The position numbers and the translations under genes are program-made. From Entomortierella parvispora (Eukaryota; Mortierellomycota; Mortierellomycetes; Mortierellales; Mortierellaceae), in assembly GCA_963573315.1 (NCBI GenBank), contig OY752141.1, positions 1,488,001-1,552,000 of the forward strand: a stretch of 64,000 nt of DNA, given 5' to 3'. Each line of letters starts with the position of its first letter. Within the stretch, counting starts at the first letter, position 1. Of this stretch, positions 1-9,695 are shown piece by piece. The notes beneath the pieces were generated by a model. The model saw only the letters and a list, made by a program, of their open reading frames with translations. It was not told where the DNA came from and did no database searches.

Positions 1-150
1 CGCACAGTGGGCAAGTCAGCAGGCACCGGCTCAAGACAGCAACGCTGCTTCCTCGACACCGCAAGGACCAATGCGCTCTGAAGCAGGATTTCCAGTCAAG
101 CCACTGCCTCAATGGAAGCGATTTGGAGAAGCTGATACTAAATCCGCTTA
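1..150 (+). CDS. 5' gag fragment of Gypsy element A
   Basis: The strand is open from position 2 with no stop and no homology to the Harbinger element that follows. If the element at 151-3803 and one copy of its TTA duplication are removed, codons run in frame from GCT (146-148) through a split TAT codon into GAC TGG at 3808. So this is the upstream part of the same Gag protein that continues after 3806. The peptide is rich in Q, A, S and P, as expected for a Gag N-terminal linker. The start codon, leader and 5' LTR lie left of the window. Confidence 0.75.
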
Positions 151-646
151 GGCGACCTTTCAACTCCACGGGCAAATACGTTGTCTTTGGCATCTTTGGA
201 CCGTTTGACGAGATCCATTGCTACCATTGACCAAGAGTATTCGTCCATCTTGCGCCATGTAAAGCGAGTGTTTGTGATAATTCTTGCAACAAGTCCATGC
301 AGTTTTATCAAACCATCGTAGAAGCGAAAGAGTGTCGACATTTTTGCACAATTGCAGCTTGAATGCCATCTTTTGCCACTGAATTAAATCCTTCGTTGCA
401 AATCTCGCCACTGTACTTCTTGGACGTGCTACTTCAACCATTTTGCCTTTCACACCTCTTATTCGCCTTTGAGAGCAGATGGAAAGTACATTGGTGAAGG
501 GTTTCTCTTGCTTGTTTACGCTTCGAGCAATACTTCCCTCGCGAGGTTAAGGGGTGTACGTCAACTTTTGCTACTCAAGTCAGCCTTGAAGGACATTGGA
601 TGCTTTTTAAAAACCTTGCCGGGGATATTGTCCTTGAAAGGTCGCC
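151..646 (+). repeat. Left 496-bp terminal direct repeat of Harbinger element
   Basis: It starts GGCGACCTTTCAA and ends TTGAAAGGTCGCC, so the unit itself has inverted termini. It appears identical to 3308-3803. No credible gene was seen in it; the short open frames recur only because the repeats are identical. It probably contains the promoter for the transposase gene that starts 64 bp downstream. Confidence 0.85.
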
Positions 647-709
647 TTGTGAGGCAGAACAATGACATAACTCTTTTTTAAAACGTAGGGACAAGCTTGC
701 AGTATCACA

Positions 710-1996
710 ATGGCATTGGAGAAGCATTTCAACCAACTACTTGAGGAGCAATGGGACTTTCTCGACAAAGGATGGCCATCATTGGCACCAAGTACCAACC
801 ATCGCAGTATGAAGAAAGAGGTTGGCTTTATTGCACAAGTAAAAGAGACCCTGAGCAAACGTCTCGGTTTCATCCCAGTGTACTTCTTCCTCACCACCAT
901 TTGGCCAAGGTGCAGGTATCCCGGGCCATACAAGGAGGCGGAGAAAGGTCTTTTGCTCCTTTATCATCTTGTCAAAGGCTTATCGATGGAAGAAATGGAA
1001 CCCCATTTGCCCAAGAGCTCCTTCCACGGTATCCACAAGTTGTTTTACGTGACGGAGTACAATGCGCACAACAAGTTTATCACCAATTCCCTTGCTTCGA
1101 TGTTTTCCACCATCACCATACGCTTGATGTCTGCAAAGCAAAAGAACCCGCCATTGTTCCGACATGTTACATTGCATCTTGATGGCCACGACACGCGAGC
1201 AACATACCAAGGTGAGAGTGGCGCCGAGATGTATTCGTACAAGCTCAAGAAGTCGGGCCTCCGCACTCAAGTGGCGATGGATTGCAATGGTATGGCACTT
1301 TGGGTGTCAAAGTCAGCTTCATGCAAGAGCAATGCCGATGGAACGATGCTTTTGGCGATGAAGATGGAGAAGAAGGTGCACAGTATGGATTGTATTGCGG
1401 TTGATGGAGGATACACCCAATTCTTGCCCAGGCTAGTTGAAGAAAGCGAGGCTCTCTCTTTGCACAACTTTGCCCATCCATACCGCAAAAAGAAAGGCCA
1501 AGATCTCACCGAAGAAGAGGTGTTTTTCAACGCCACCTTTGGGAGCTTTCGTTCACAGATGGAGTCTCTCTTTGGCAACCTCGGTTCTACTTTTGAGAAG
1601 CACAACAATCGCATCCCCGTTTTGGTTGACAAGAAGCAAACATACAATCTGCAGCTCAAGTTGTCTTTGCTCCTTCTCAACGTAAAAAAGATGGTTGCCA
1701 CGTTGAAGATCCCCGTGGAGCCAATGCATTCCGCGTGGTTGCGAGAAGGCTTTGAGTACCCTACTAAGCACAATGAGGTTGAGCACCCGTTGGATCCCGT
1801 CGACGTTAGTGTGCTTGTTGAGGATGGCAATGCAATGGCCAAGCTACAAGAAGAATTCCTTAGCCTTGCCCTTGGTAATGTCGATATCGCGATGAAACCC
1901 CCCAAGAAGAAACTGCCCGGTATTATCATCGAGATTCCCGCGATGAAGAAGCAACCAATGGAAGTTGATGGAGATGACGAGGATGAGGACTTGTAG
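710..1996 (+). CDS. DDE transposase-like protein of Harbinger element
   Basis: The 428-residue protein starts at an ATG 64 bp after the left repeat. About residues 152-300 resemble the DDE_Tnp_4/Harbinger nuclease fold: HLDGHDTR (first Asp), then YSYKLKKSGLRTQVAMD followed by GMALWVSKSAS, IAVDGGY (second Asp) and FGSFRSQMESLFGNL (candidate catalytic Glu). This layout, with a YS-K-K-GL-QV block before a WVS block, is typical of IS5-like transposases in eukaryotes. The N-terminal 150 residues are helical-looking and unrecognised; the C-terminus is Lys-rich then acidic. It would cut and join element ends in the nucleus. The frame is intact. Assignment to PIF/Harbinger rests mainly on the TTA duplication; the residue assignments are by eye. 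Confidence 0.75.
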   Translation: MALEKHFNQLLEEQWDFLDKGWPSLAPSTNHRSMKKEVGFIAQVKETLSKRLGFIPVYFFLTTIWPRCRYPGPYKEAEKGLLLLYHLVKGLSMEEMEPHLPKSSFHGIHKLFYVTEYNAHNKFITNSLASMFSTITIRLMSAKQKNPPLFRHVTLHLDGHDTRATYQGESGAEMYSYKLKKSGLRTQVAMDCNGMALWVSKSASCKSNADGTMLLAMKMEKKVHSMDCIAVDGGYTQFLPRLVEESEALSLHNFAHPYRKKKGQDLTEEEVFFNATFGSFRSQMESLFGNLGSTFEKHNNRIPVLVDKKQTYNLQLKLSLLLLNVKKMVATLKIPVEPMHSAWLREGFEYPTKHNEVEHPLDPVDVSVLVEDGNAMAKLQEEFLSLALGNVDIAMKPPKKKLPGIIIEIPAMKKQPMEVDGDDEDEDL

Positions 1997-2101
1997 TAGG
2001 GATGAGACTTTTTAAAAAACCAAGATTGGGTGGTAATTGATCAAGTGGTCTTTGGCGAGCCAGTGCAAGGTATCACACCTCACATCGCATTCAAAACAAC
2101 A

Positions 2102-3199
2102 ATGTACGTTCAGTTGACCATTGAGCTAGTTTCCAAAGCTATCGAGCAGCTTTGCACTAACAAAGGAATGGATATAACCATGAAAGATGTAAAGAAGATT
2201 TTTACTGCCCTCGTTGACGACGACGAGGTTGAGAAGTTCCACTTCTGTGGAGCCAAGTGCAAGTCCAAGCGTACTTGCATGAAAGTGGTTCACGGAGAAG
2301 GATACAAGTGCCATGTACACGACCCCAGGCGCAAGTGCAAAGGCGCCACCAACAAAGGTGCTTCTTGCGGTAGTGTCGCGAAGATTGGCGAAGAATATTG
2401 CTGGAGGCATGGAGATCAAGCACAAAATCGCAAAGAAAAAAGAGAGAAGGTGCAACCAAAGCTCGATCCGAGCAAGTGGCCTCTTCATCCCGATTATGTG
2501 GGCTATGACGAAGATGCTGCCAATGATGAGGCACCCAAAAGAACCAAAAGGCGTACCAAGACGCAGCCTCATACACCAAAGGAAGTGGTGGACTCGGAAG
2601 AAAGCAGTGAGGAAGAGGCACCTCAAAGGAAGATGGATCGCAAGAGTTCCAAGACGCGGTCCAAAGTGGAGAGCAGTGACGATGAAAATGGTGAACAACT
2701 TGCGATGAGTTCCAAGGTCTTCAACATGACCTCAACGAAGGATGCGATGCCAAAGAAAAAGACATGGATGGAATGGAATGAGCTGTTTGAGTACTCTACG
2801 AACTACGTTGTCAACAACAAGCTCATCCTCAAGGTACGAGGAGAAGATTTGGTCTATGGGTTGGTAACTCCTGAGGTTCTAGCAGGTGACGAGGAAATGC
2901 AACCGATGACTCCTAAGGAGCGAAAAATCGTCTTTGTCATGGGGTTGTCCTCCATGAACGATGATGACCGTGAGGATTTCGTGAAGAGATTGCAAGATGA
3001 AGAAGAAACGAGTGAGGATGAGGAAACGAGTGACGATGAAGACACGAGTGACGATGAAGACATGAGCGAGGATGAGGACACGAGTGAGGATGAGGACACG
3101 AGTGAGGATGAGGACTCGAGTGAGGATGAAGAACCACCAAAGTCCAAGTCCATTCGTCGTAAAGTAACAGTGGAAACTGAGGATGAATGCGAAGAGTAG
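2102..3199 (+). CDS. Cys/His-rich acidic accessory protein of Harbinger element
   Basis: The 365-residue frame uses the first in-frame ATG at 2102; the frame is open from 2030 without an ATG. About residues 40-110 hold two similar metal-binding-like units, FCGAKCKSKRTC...YKCHVH and RKCKGATNKGASC...YCWRH, resembling the small DUF5763-type Cys/His knuckle. The middle is Lys/Arg-rich with Ser-Glu clusters, and the C-terminus (about residues 295-345) is a tandem array of T-S-E/D-D-E-D units. Harbinger elements usually encode a second, Myb-like DNA-binding protein; this one differs but sits in the same place, 106 bp after the transposase. A DNA-binding or targeting role is inference. The acidic array makes strong antisense Ser/Leu open frames that are not genes. 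Confidence 0.6.
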   Translation: MYVQLTIELVSKAIEQLCTNKGMDITMKDVKKIFTALVDDDEVEKFHFCGAKCKSKRTCMKVVHGEGYKCHVHDPRRKCKGATNKGASCGSVAKIGEEYCWRHGDQAQNRKEKREKVQPKLDPSKWPLHPDYVGYDEDAANDEAPKRTKRRTKTQPHTPKEVVDSEESSEEEAPQRKMDRKSSKTRSKVESSDDENGEQLAMSSKVFNMTSTKDAMPKKKTWMEWNELFEYSTNYVVNNKLILKVRGEDLVYGLVTPEVLAGDEEMQPMTPKERKIVFVMGLSSMNDDDREDFVKRLQDEEETSEDEETSDDEDTSDDEDMSEDEDTSEDEDTSEDEDSSEDEEPPKSKSIRRKVTVETEDECEE

Positions 3200-3307
3200 G
3201 TTCTTTCGTTGGGAACAGTATCCGTAGAAGATGAACGTAATAGTAGTTCCTCTACCAATTCTTCTCAGTCCACTCAAGGGGAGTATGCTGCTTTGCTTTA
3301 TCACCAA

Positions 3308-3803
3308 GGCGACCTTTCAACTCCACGGGCAAATACGTTGTCTTTGGCATCTTTGGACCGTTTGACGAGATCCATTGCTACCATTGACCAAGAGTATTCG
3401 TCCATCTTGCGCCATGTAAAGCGAGTGTTTGTGATAATTCTTGCAACAAGTCCATGCAGTTTTATCAAACCATCGTAGAAGCGAAAGAGTGTCGACATTT
3501 TTGCACAATTGCAGCTTGAATGCCATCTTTTGCCACTGAATTAAATCCTTCGTTGCAAATCTCGCCACTGTACTTCTTGGACGTGCTACTTCAACCATTT
3601 TGCCTTTCACACCTCTTATTCGCCTTTGAGAGCAGATGGAAAGTACATTGGTGAAGGGTTTCTCTTGCTTGTTTACGCTTCGAGCAATACTTCCCTCGCG
3701 AGGTTAAGGGGTGTACGTCAACTTTTGCTACTCAAGTCAGCCTTGAAGGACATTGGATGCTTTTTAAAAACCTTGCCGGGGATATTGTCCTTGAAAGGTC
3801 GCC
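3308..3803 (+). repeat. Right 496-bp terminal direct repeat of Harbinger element
   Basis: Appears identical to 151-646 and in the same orientation. Its last 13 bases are the reverse complement of its first 13. The outer edge meets TTA; the inner edge is preceded by CAA, the reverse complement of the TTG that follows the left repeat's inner edge. Confidence 0.85.
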
Positions 3804-3806
3804 TTA

Positions 3807-6800
3807 TGACTGGTGGGCTCACTTCGAACGAGAAGTGGTGCCATACCTTGGAGAAACCTACCTCCGATCTCATGGTGACAGGTACCTGTGCTATCTTGTT
3901 CTGAGCCAACATTTTCACGACAAACTCAAGGCCATCTTTGCAGACAATCAAGAGGTGATCACCATCGATTACCTGGAAAGAACATTCTTCGAAACTTGCT
4001 TAACCACTGAAGAGCGAGAGGCAGCCTTGTCTAACCTGACCAACTTTGGCCGCCATCAAGGGGAACCGTACCGTCACTACGCCCACCGTATCGCGCGCGC
4101 TACCAGAGTGTACCGCATTCAAGATGACAACGACCTCATCCTCACCCTACTGCGTCAAGGCATTTCATCCCAGGAGATGGACACTGTTAATTCCCGGTTC
4201 CAGATGGCTAACCGCCACTTGGTGCAGCTGCCGGACAGTCCTCTTACTATCAGCGATTTCTGCGCCGCCTTGAGTAAACTCACAGGGCCCAGCAATGCAC
4301 GCGATGACTTCCGCGCCCCTTTGGTGCCCATCAATGATCAAAAGGCTGTCAAGGATACCGCCGGAACCAAAGGATTGTACTGTGACACCTGCAAGAAGAA
4401 CGGTAACCATACCACAAAAAACCACTTTGAATGCGAATACTGCCGTAAACCTGGTCACTCAATGGACAAGTGCCGCACACGTATGAACGAAGAACGGAGC
4501 AGAGGTCGCTCAAACAATTATAATGACAACCGGGACAGAGCCGACCACAAGAACCCAGGGTATTCTGCCCGAGGATCAGGTCGCTATGAACCCTACCAAT
4601 CTGATTCTCGTAACCGTCGAGAAGACCAGGATAATAATAACTCACGAGACCGTAACTATCGTAAGAACCCTCTTCATATACTTCGCGGAAAAGCATGGAA
4701 GCCTTACCAAGATCTTCACTTCAACATGCTAACTTCTGCCCTTAACTCACCTCAGGCTAAGGACGTACCACCGATACTGGAAGAAAATTTCATCAAGTTA
4801 ATTCATCTGACTGATTCCATATTGGGGCACGCAGGCAGGGGAAGTACAGAGTTACAAGGCAGTATGACAATAAACGAAGAACAATTGAGTACTCATGAAA
4901 CAATCGTGTACAACGAACTCGTAGATGAAAAGGATGCTGACTCCAGATTAATAGTACCTATCTACTTCGAAGGGTATCAGTTTGAAGCTCTACTTGACTC
5001 AGGAGCTACCAAGTCCTTCATTGACAAATCAATCGTAGACAACCTCAAACTAAATGTGAACAAAGCACACGGAAATATATTCCTAGGACACAAGGAAATG
5101 CATGTGGCCCGTACAGGAACAACGGAACAGATAGAGATAGAGTGTAACGAACACTTCTTGCTCACTTCATTCGAAGTCTTTGACTTGCAGTATCCTTTCG
5201 TCATCGGAATGGATTTATTCAACAAACTCGGGTTCACCATTGGAGGCATAGCAGATGGTCGTGCACACGCACATACCCTCCCACCTCCGATACCGGACGA
5301 GAAGCCATCGACGCTACCTCTAGAAACTCCAGATGAAGAACTTACGGACAAATTCAAAAAGTGTAAGGCACAATTTATGAACGAAATTGAGGGAGCGTTA
5401 CACGGCAATGCCCAAATTCCTCTGGATAGCCACTGCACACTACCTGAAATGCATGTCTTCCTAGACGTTCCAGAAGGTACCACGGTGTATCGCCGGCCAA
5501 GAAAATTCGCCGAACAGCAGCAACATATCTTCGATGAGCAAGTTGACAAATGGCTTAAGGATGGAGTCATCACACATGCGCCGGCCAATAATCGCCACAA
5601 CAATACGTTGACTCTGGCGGCCAAGAAAGACCTACTAGGCAATAAAACGAAATGGCGAGTCTGTCTCGATCCACGACCCTTGAACAAGCTACTCAAGGAT
5701 GACAATCACCCTGTACCATTGATATTGGATATCCTGCAACAAATTGGAGGGCATGCAATATATTCCACAATTGATCTTACGCAAGCTTATCATCGCCTAC
5801 CTATTGAAGCAGGCCACCAACCACTGACGGCCTTTATGCACCGTGGAATTCAGTATATGTTCCGGCGAGCCCCGTTCGGACTAAAACCTCTCTCCAGTAT
5901 TTTCCAACGTGGAATGACGCGCATCCTGGGCGACTTGCCTTTCGTGTTGGTTTTTATCGACGACATCGTCATTTTCTCTAAGACCAGAGAGGAGCATGCA
6001 GAACATGTCAAATGCGTAATTGAGCGGCTTACAAAAGCTAACCTAATTATCAACCCGGATAAGTCGCATTTCTATGCCACACAAATTGTCCTCTTGGGCT
6101 TCGTGGTGGACTTAGCTGGTAAGCGTGTCGACCCCACCAAGCTTGCCAATATCGAGCAATGGGTACCCCCAACGACGGGCACTCAAGTACAATCATACAT
6201 GGGCACCTTCAATTTCTTCCGGGAGTTTATTCCGCTGTTCAGTACACTAGCGGCACCATTAGACAAATTAAGGCACGAGACAAAACCTTTCAAGCTCAAT
6301 CAGGATGAACTGGACGCCTTCAATGCTTTTAAAAAATTACTGAGCATGGCTCCCATCCTGCACTTCCCGGATTTTTCACTGATGTTCTACGTTGCCACTG
6401 ATGCATCCAACGTGGGCGTCGCAGCGGTGCTATACCAACGAGTATATAACGAATCCAAGAAGAAATGGCAGAACAGGTATATATCGTTCATGGCACGATC
6501 ACTACAGGACCGAGAACGTCGCTACTCAGCAACCCAAAAAGAATTACTGGGTATCGTTTTCGCACTTACAAAGTTTCATTATTACTTGTGGGGCAGACAT
6601 TTTACACTCTATACTGACCACCGCGCTCTTATATACATTCATACCCAAAAGGATCTGAATTCCATGCTTACAGGATGGCATGAGACTATTTTGAGCTACG
6701 ACTTCGCCGTAGAATATCGACCTGGAGTCATGAATATCCTACCTGACCACTTGTCCAGACTATTCCCAGCATCAATGCAAACGCGCTACGATTCCAACCA

Positions 6801-8142
6801 AGCGTATATTGTCAATGCCTACATGCACATCATGCAAAACAGTGACACCATAATGCGCACGGTACACGAAAACAAAATAAAGGACGAAATCCTCCACAAG
6901 ACTCATGCTCTAGGACATCTAGGAGCAAATGCGATGGTACGCTCCATCCATGCTGAGCAATGCACATGGCCCCGTCTCACGGATGACTGCCTAGCTTGGG
7001 TTAAGAAATGCCCGGATTGCCAAAAATACAACATTAGTCTCAAGGGCTACCATCCACTGAAAGCTATCCACGCAAACTTGCCTGGAGATCATATGGCAAT
7101 GGACTTGGCTGGACCATTCCCGTTATCTACAACAGGCAATGTCTTCCTCCTCATCCTAGTGGATGTTTGCACCCGCTTCGTATTTCTCAAGGCCATACCT
7201 GACAAACAGGCCAATACAGTGGCACGCGCCCTCTTTGACATATTCTGTACTATTGGTTTTCCTCGCGTTTTACAATCCGACAACGGCAGAGAATTTGTGA
7301 ACAAACTTATGCACACAATGACTACTCAGTTCGGTGTCGATCACAGGCTTCTTACACCATACCACCCTCGAGGTAATGGCGTCGCAGAACGACACGTCAA
7401 AATTGCAGTCGACATCATCAAAAAGGAGCATCAACAAAAACAAGACTCCTGGGACCTTCATGTCCCTATGGCACAGCTTGCAATGAACTCAAGGATCGTC
7501 GCCCTCCATAATTCATCCCCGTTTTCTCTCTTCTTTGCTCGGAAGGCCAACGGCTTCCAAAATTACTCCAAATCTACAAAAACTACTATGACTCACGCAG
7601 ACCTCTGCGAAAGACTCCAATATATGACAGAAGTTGTGTTCCCTGCCATTGACAAAAAATCACAAGAGACACAAAGGAGAATGATTGCGAGATTCAATGC
7701 GACCGTCTTGCAGAATGATTTCCCAGACGGCGCCAAAGTAATGACGCTTGATCCAATTCTCGGCAACAAGCTTACGCCTCGCTACGAAGGGCCATACACT
7801 GTAGTGCGCCGCACATCCGGTGGTTCATACGAACTTCGTGATGGTACTGGCGAACTTCTTAGCCGCAACTATGCTCCTTCTCAGCTCAAACTGGTATTAG
7901 AAGATCTGGCGACTCTGCCAATTTTTGAAATCGAATACATTCTTGACCACCGACCACATCCTTCCCGAGGGGGGGAGTGGGAATACAAAGCAAAATGGGT
8001 AGGCTACTCAGAAGAGGATTACACATGGGAACCTGAAGAAAACTTCATCGAAAAACAATGCGTTCGAGACTACTGGAAACTTGTTAAAGAAAAGAAGAAT
8101 CCATCGCAGCAAAGACAAAAGAGATATTTACCAAGGGGCTGA
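3807..8142 (+). CDS. Gag-Pol polyprotein of chromodomain Gypsy element A
   Basis: One continuous frame encodes the whole Pol and most of Gag; the first 49 codons are at 2-150, across the Harbinger insertion. Domains in order: Gag; a CX2CX4HX4C zinc knuckle (ECEYCRKPGHSMDKC, ~4435-4475); aspartic protease with LLDSGATKSFI (~4990); reverse transcriptase with FIDDIVIFS (~5955); RNase H with ATDASNVGVAAVLYQ (~6400); integrase with an HHCC finger ending KCPDCQ (~7010), MDLAGPF, LQSDNGREF and GVAERHVK; and a C-terminal chromodomain (YKAKWVGYSEEDYTWEPEENF, ~7985-8045). Single-frame Gag-Pol plus a chromodomain is typical of chromoviruses. No frameshift was seen after 3807, so the Harbinger insertion is the only obvious break. 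The apparent ATG at 3757 belongs to the transposon. Confidence 0.9.
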
Positions 8143-8207
8143 AATCACGGCAACAAATGCCAAGAAGGGTTTCGATCCCACATAGCCTCCCCTTCAACAA
8201 TATCACA

Positions 8208-8274
8208 TGAGGTTTTCATATTTTTCCCTCAAAATATCTTAGAGTTAGCAAAGAGGTTTTATTTTTTACCCTCT
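8208..8274 (+). other. Two U-loop stem-loops in the 3' region of element A
   Basis: Hairpin 1 (8208-8231) pairs TGAGG with CCTCA, hairpin 2 (8252-8274) pairs AGAGG with CCTCT; both loops are T-rich with a single internal A or so. The same design recurs in E (44857-44959) and F (54559-54772). They lie between the pol stop codon and the presumed polypurine tract. Function unknown. Confidence 0.65.
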
Positions 8275-8326
8275 ACGCTGCCAGCAGCGCCAGATCTCGC
8301 TACACTCTCCATGGGAGAGGAAGTCA

Positions 8327-8501
8327 TGTCGCATAATTTGGTGGCAAAGGCAAAGATTTTGGAACCAAATAATGCTGCTGGCGGCAAGGCAGTCACAGAG
8401 GCCCGATCAGGTACATATACCTGATCGTTACAATAAATCAAGAGATCCCTCTCTCATTCTTACCGACTCTGTGTGCCGTATACTTTTTACTGTGCGTGTC
8501 A
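8327..8501 (+). repeat. Probable 3' LTR of element A
   Basis: A purine-rich run (GGGAGAGGAAG, 8313-8323) precedes TGTCGCATAAT, matching the arrangement in E and F, where GGGGGGAG lies just before TGTTGCGGAT. Inside is a perfect 9-bp hairpin (8405-8426, stem GATCAGGTA, loop CATA), followed by AATAAA at 8433. The right end is uncertain: CA at 8500-8501 is the best TG...CA partner, and B gag sequence follows. The 5' LTR is outside the window, so the boundary could not be checked. Confidence 0.5.
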
Positions 8502-8671
8502 AGCACATCACCGCTGAAGAGAAACAACGTCGTCGCGACAACAAGCTCTGTCTTTACTGTGGTGGAAAGAATCACTTTGCTGGTGATTGTCCTGTCAAGA
8601 AAGCCCGCCTTGCAGCTGTTTCCGTCGAAGGTGTGTCTTTCGAATTTGATTCGGAAAACGAGTCGGCCTAG
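8502..8671 (+). pseudogene. C-terminal Gag fragment of element B
   Basis: The peptide HITAEEKQRRRDNKLC leads into a canonical zinc knuckle CLYCGGKNHFAGDC (CX2CX4HX4C), the nucleic-acid-binding end of Gag, and stops with TAG at 8669-8671. The frame extends upstream to 8372, but that part reads the A LTR and is not Gag. The protease frame that follows is shifted by -1. Related chromoviruses often have one continuous frame, so this could be a mutation or a programmed shift; no good slippery heptamer was found. Confidence 0.65.
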
Positions 8672-9695
8672 ATCCTACCGAGGATTGGATCTTAGGCCAC
8701 GTCCTCGCTACGCCTACCCCTCCGGGCCAGCCCGCACTTCCTCGTTACTGTCTCCTCATTCCTATTACCGTTCACCTTCCTGACCGACCCCCTGTCAAGA
8801 CCAATGCTCTCCTCGATTCGGGCGCACAAAAATCCTTTGTTGACGCCGCATTTATCAAAAAATTATCTCTACCAACCTCGGAACTCAATCACCCTGTCCG
8901 TTTACATATGGCGGATGGCTCCCCAAGCACCTCGGGCCCCGTCACCAAGACCTGTCCTTTGAGTTTCACTATCTCAGACTCCCATCATGAGACCCTCAAT
9001 TGCCACGTCACCTCTCTTCAGACCCATGCTGTTATCCTTGGAATTGACTGGTTACACATCCACAACCCTCATATCCATTGGAAAAAGCACTTAGTTTCTT
9101 TTCGTGATGAACACTGCAATAAACGTTGCCTTTCTCATTACTCTCCTGATTTATCTATTGAAAATCTTGATCTTGATCTTGACTCTATTGATGTAGAGTC
9201 TTCTGACCTTTCTGTTGATGACTTGTACTCGTTACAACTCGTTTCTTTGTTCTGCCGCGATCTTGAAGCGATCCGCGAGCACTCTGACCCCTCTCTGTCC
9301 TTGAATTCTGTTGATGAAAAACCTGTCCCTGTCCTGCCTCCGGAGTATGCTGACTTTGCTGCTCTCTTCAAAGACCGCGCGATTGGCACTCTGCCGCCTC
9401 ATCGCTCTTTTGACCACTCCATCGTTCTTGAGCCGGATGCCACCGCTCCCTTTGGTCCTCTGTATAACTTATCTGAAAAGGAGCTTGAAGCTCTTCGAGA
9501 ATTCCTTGATGACAATCTGAAAAAGGGTTTTATCCGCCACTCTGAATCCCCTGCCGGGGCTCCTGTCCTCTTTGTACCCAAGAAAAACAAAGAACTCCGT
9601 ATGTGTGTCGACTATCGCGCGCTGAACAAGTTGACCATCAAGAACCGCTGCCCCTTACCGCTCATTGCAGAAACCTTGGAACGCCTCCGCTCCGC
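8665..9695 (+). pseudogene. Protease and N-terminal reverse transcriptase of element B (5' part)
   Basis: Open in one frame from about 8665. The retropepsin motif LLDSGAQKSFVD is at ~8811-8846, and the start of reverse transcriptase follows (GFIRHSESPAGAPVLFVPKK, RMCVDYRALNKLTI, PLPLI). The frame stops three codons into the LTR of C at 9696. The protein resumes at 18212: the split codon GC + C is rebuilt when one CCGC is kept, giving the conserved block FTKLDLKGAYNLI. It is an insertionally broken gene, not a short functional one. Confidence 0.85.

Larger units (their letters stand above)
151..3803 (+). mobile_element. PIF/Harbinger-like DNA transposon with 496-bp terminal direct repeats
   Basis: The 3653-bp element begins GGCGACCTTTCAA and ends with its reverse complement TTGAAAGGTCGCC, and is flanked by TTA. 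It carries two genes on one strand: a DDE transposase-like protein (710-1996) and a Cys/His-rich acidic protein (2102-3199). Two genes, TTA duplication and short inverted termini fit PIF/Harbinger, where a transposase works with a second DNA-binding protein. The odd part is that the first and last 496 bp are direct repeats of each other, and each ends in the same 13-bp inverted repeat. Both genes are open and the repeats look identical, so the insertion is recent. Confidence 0.8.
148..3806. repeat. Target-site duplication TTA of the Harbinger insertion
   Basis: TTA at 148-150 and at 3804-3806 directly flank the element ends. A 3-bp TTA/TAA duplication is the hallmark of PIF/Harbinger transposons. 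Keeping a single copy restores an open gag frame across the site, which independently supports the boundary. Confidence 0.85.

Noticed and set aside
2854-3307. Serine-rich and leucine/valine-rich minus-strand frames in the Harbinger element
   Set aside because: They are the antisense of the acidic tandem repeat in the 2102-3199 gene.
3757-3806. ATG at 3757 as the start of Gag-Pol of A
   Set aside because: It lies in the Harbinger right repeat; the true Gag continues from position 2-150.
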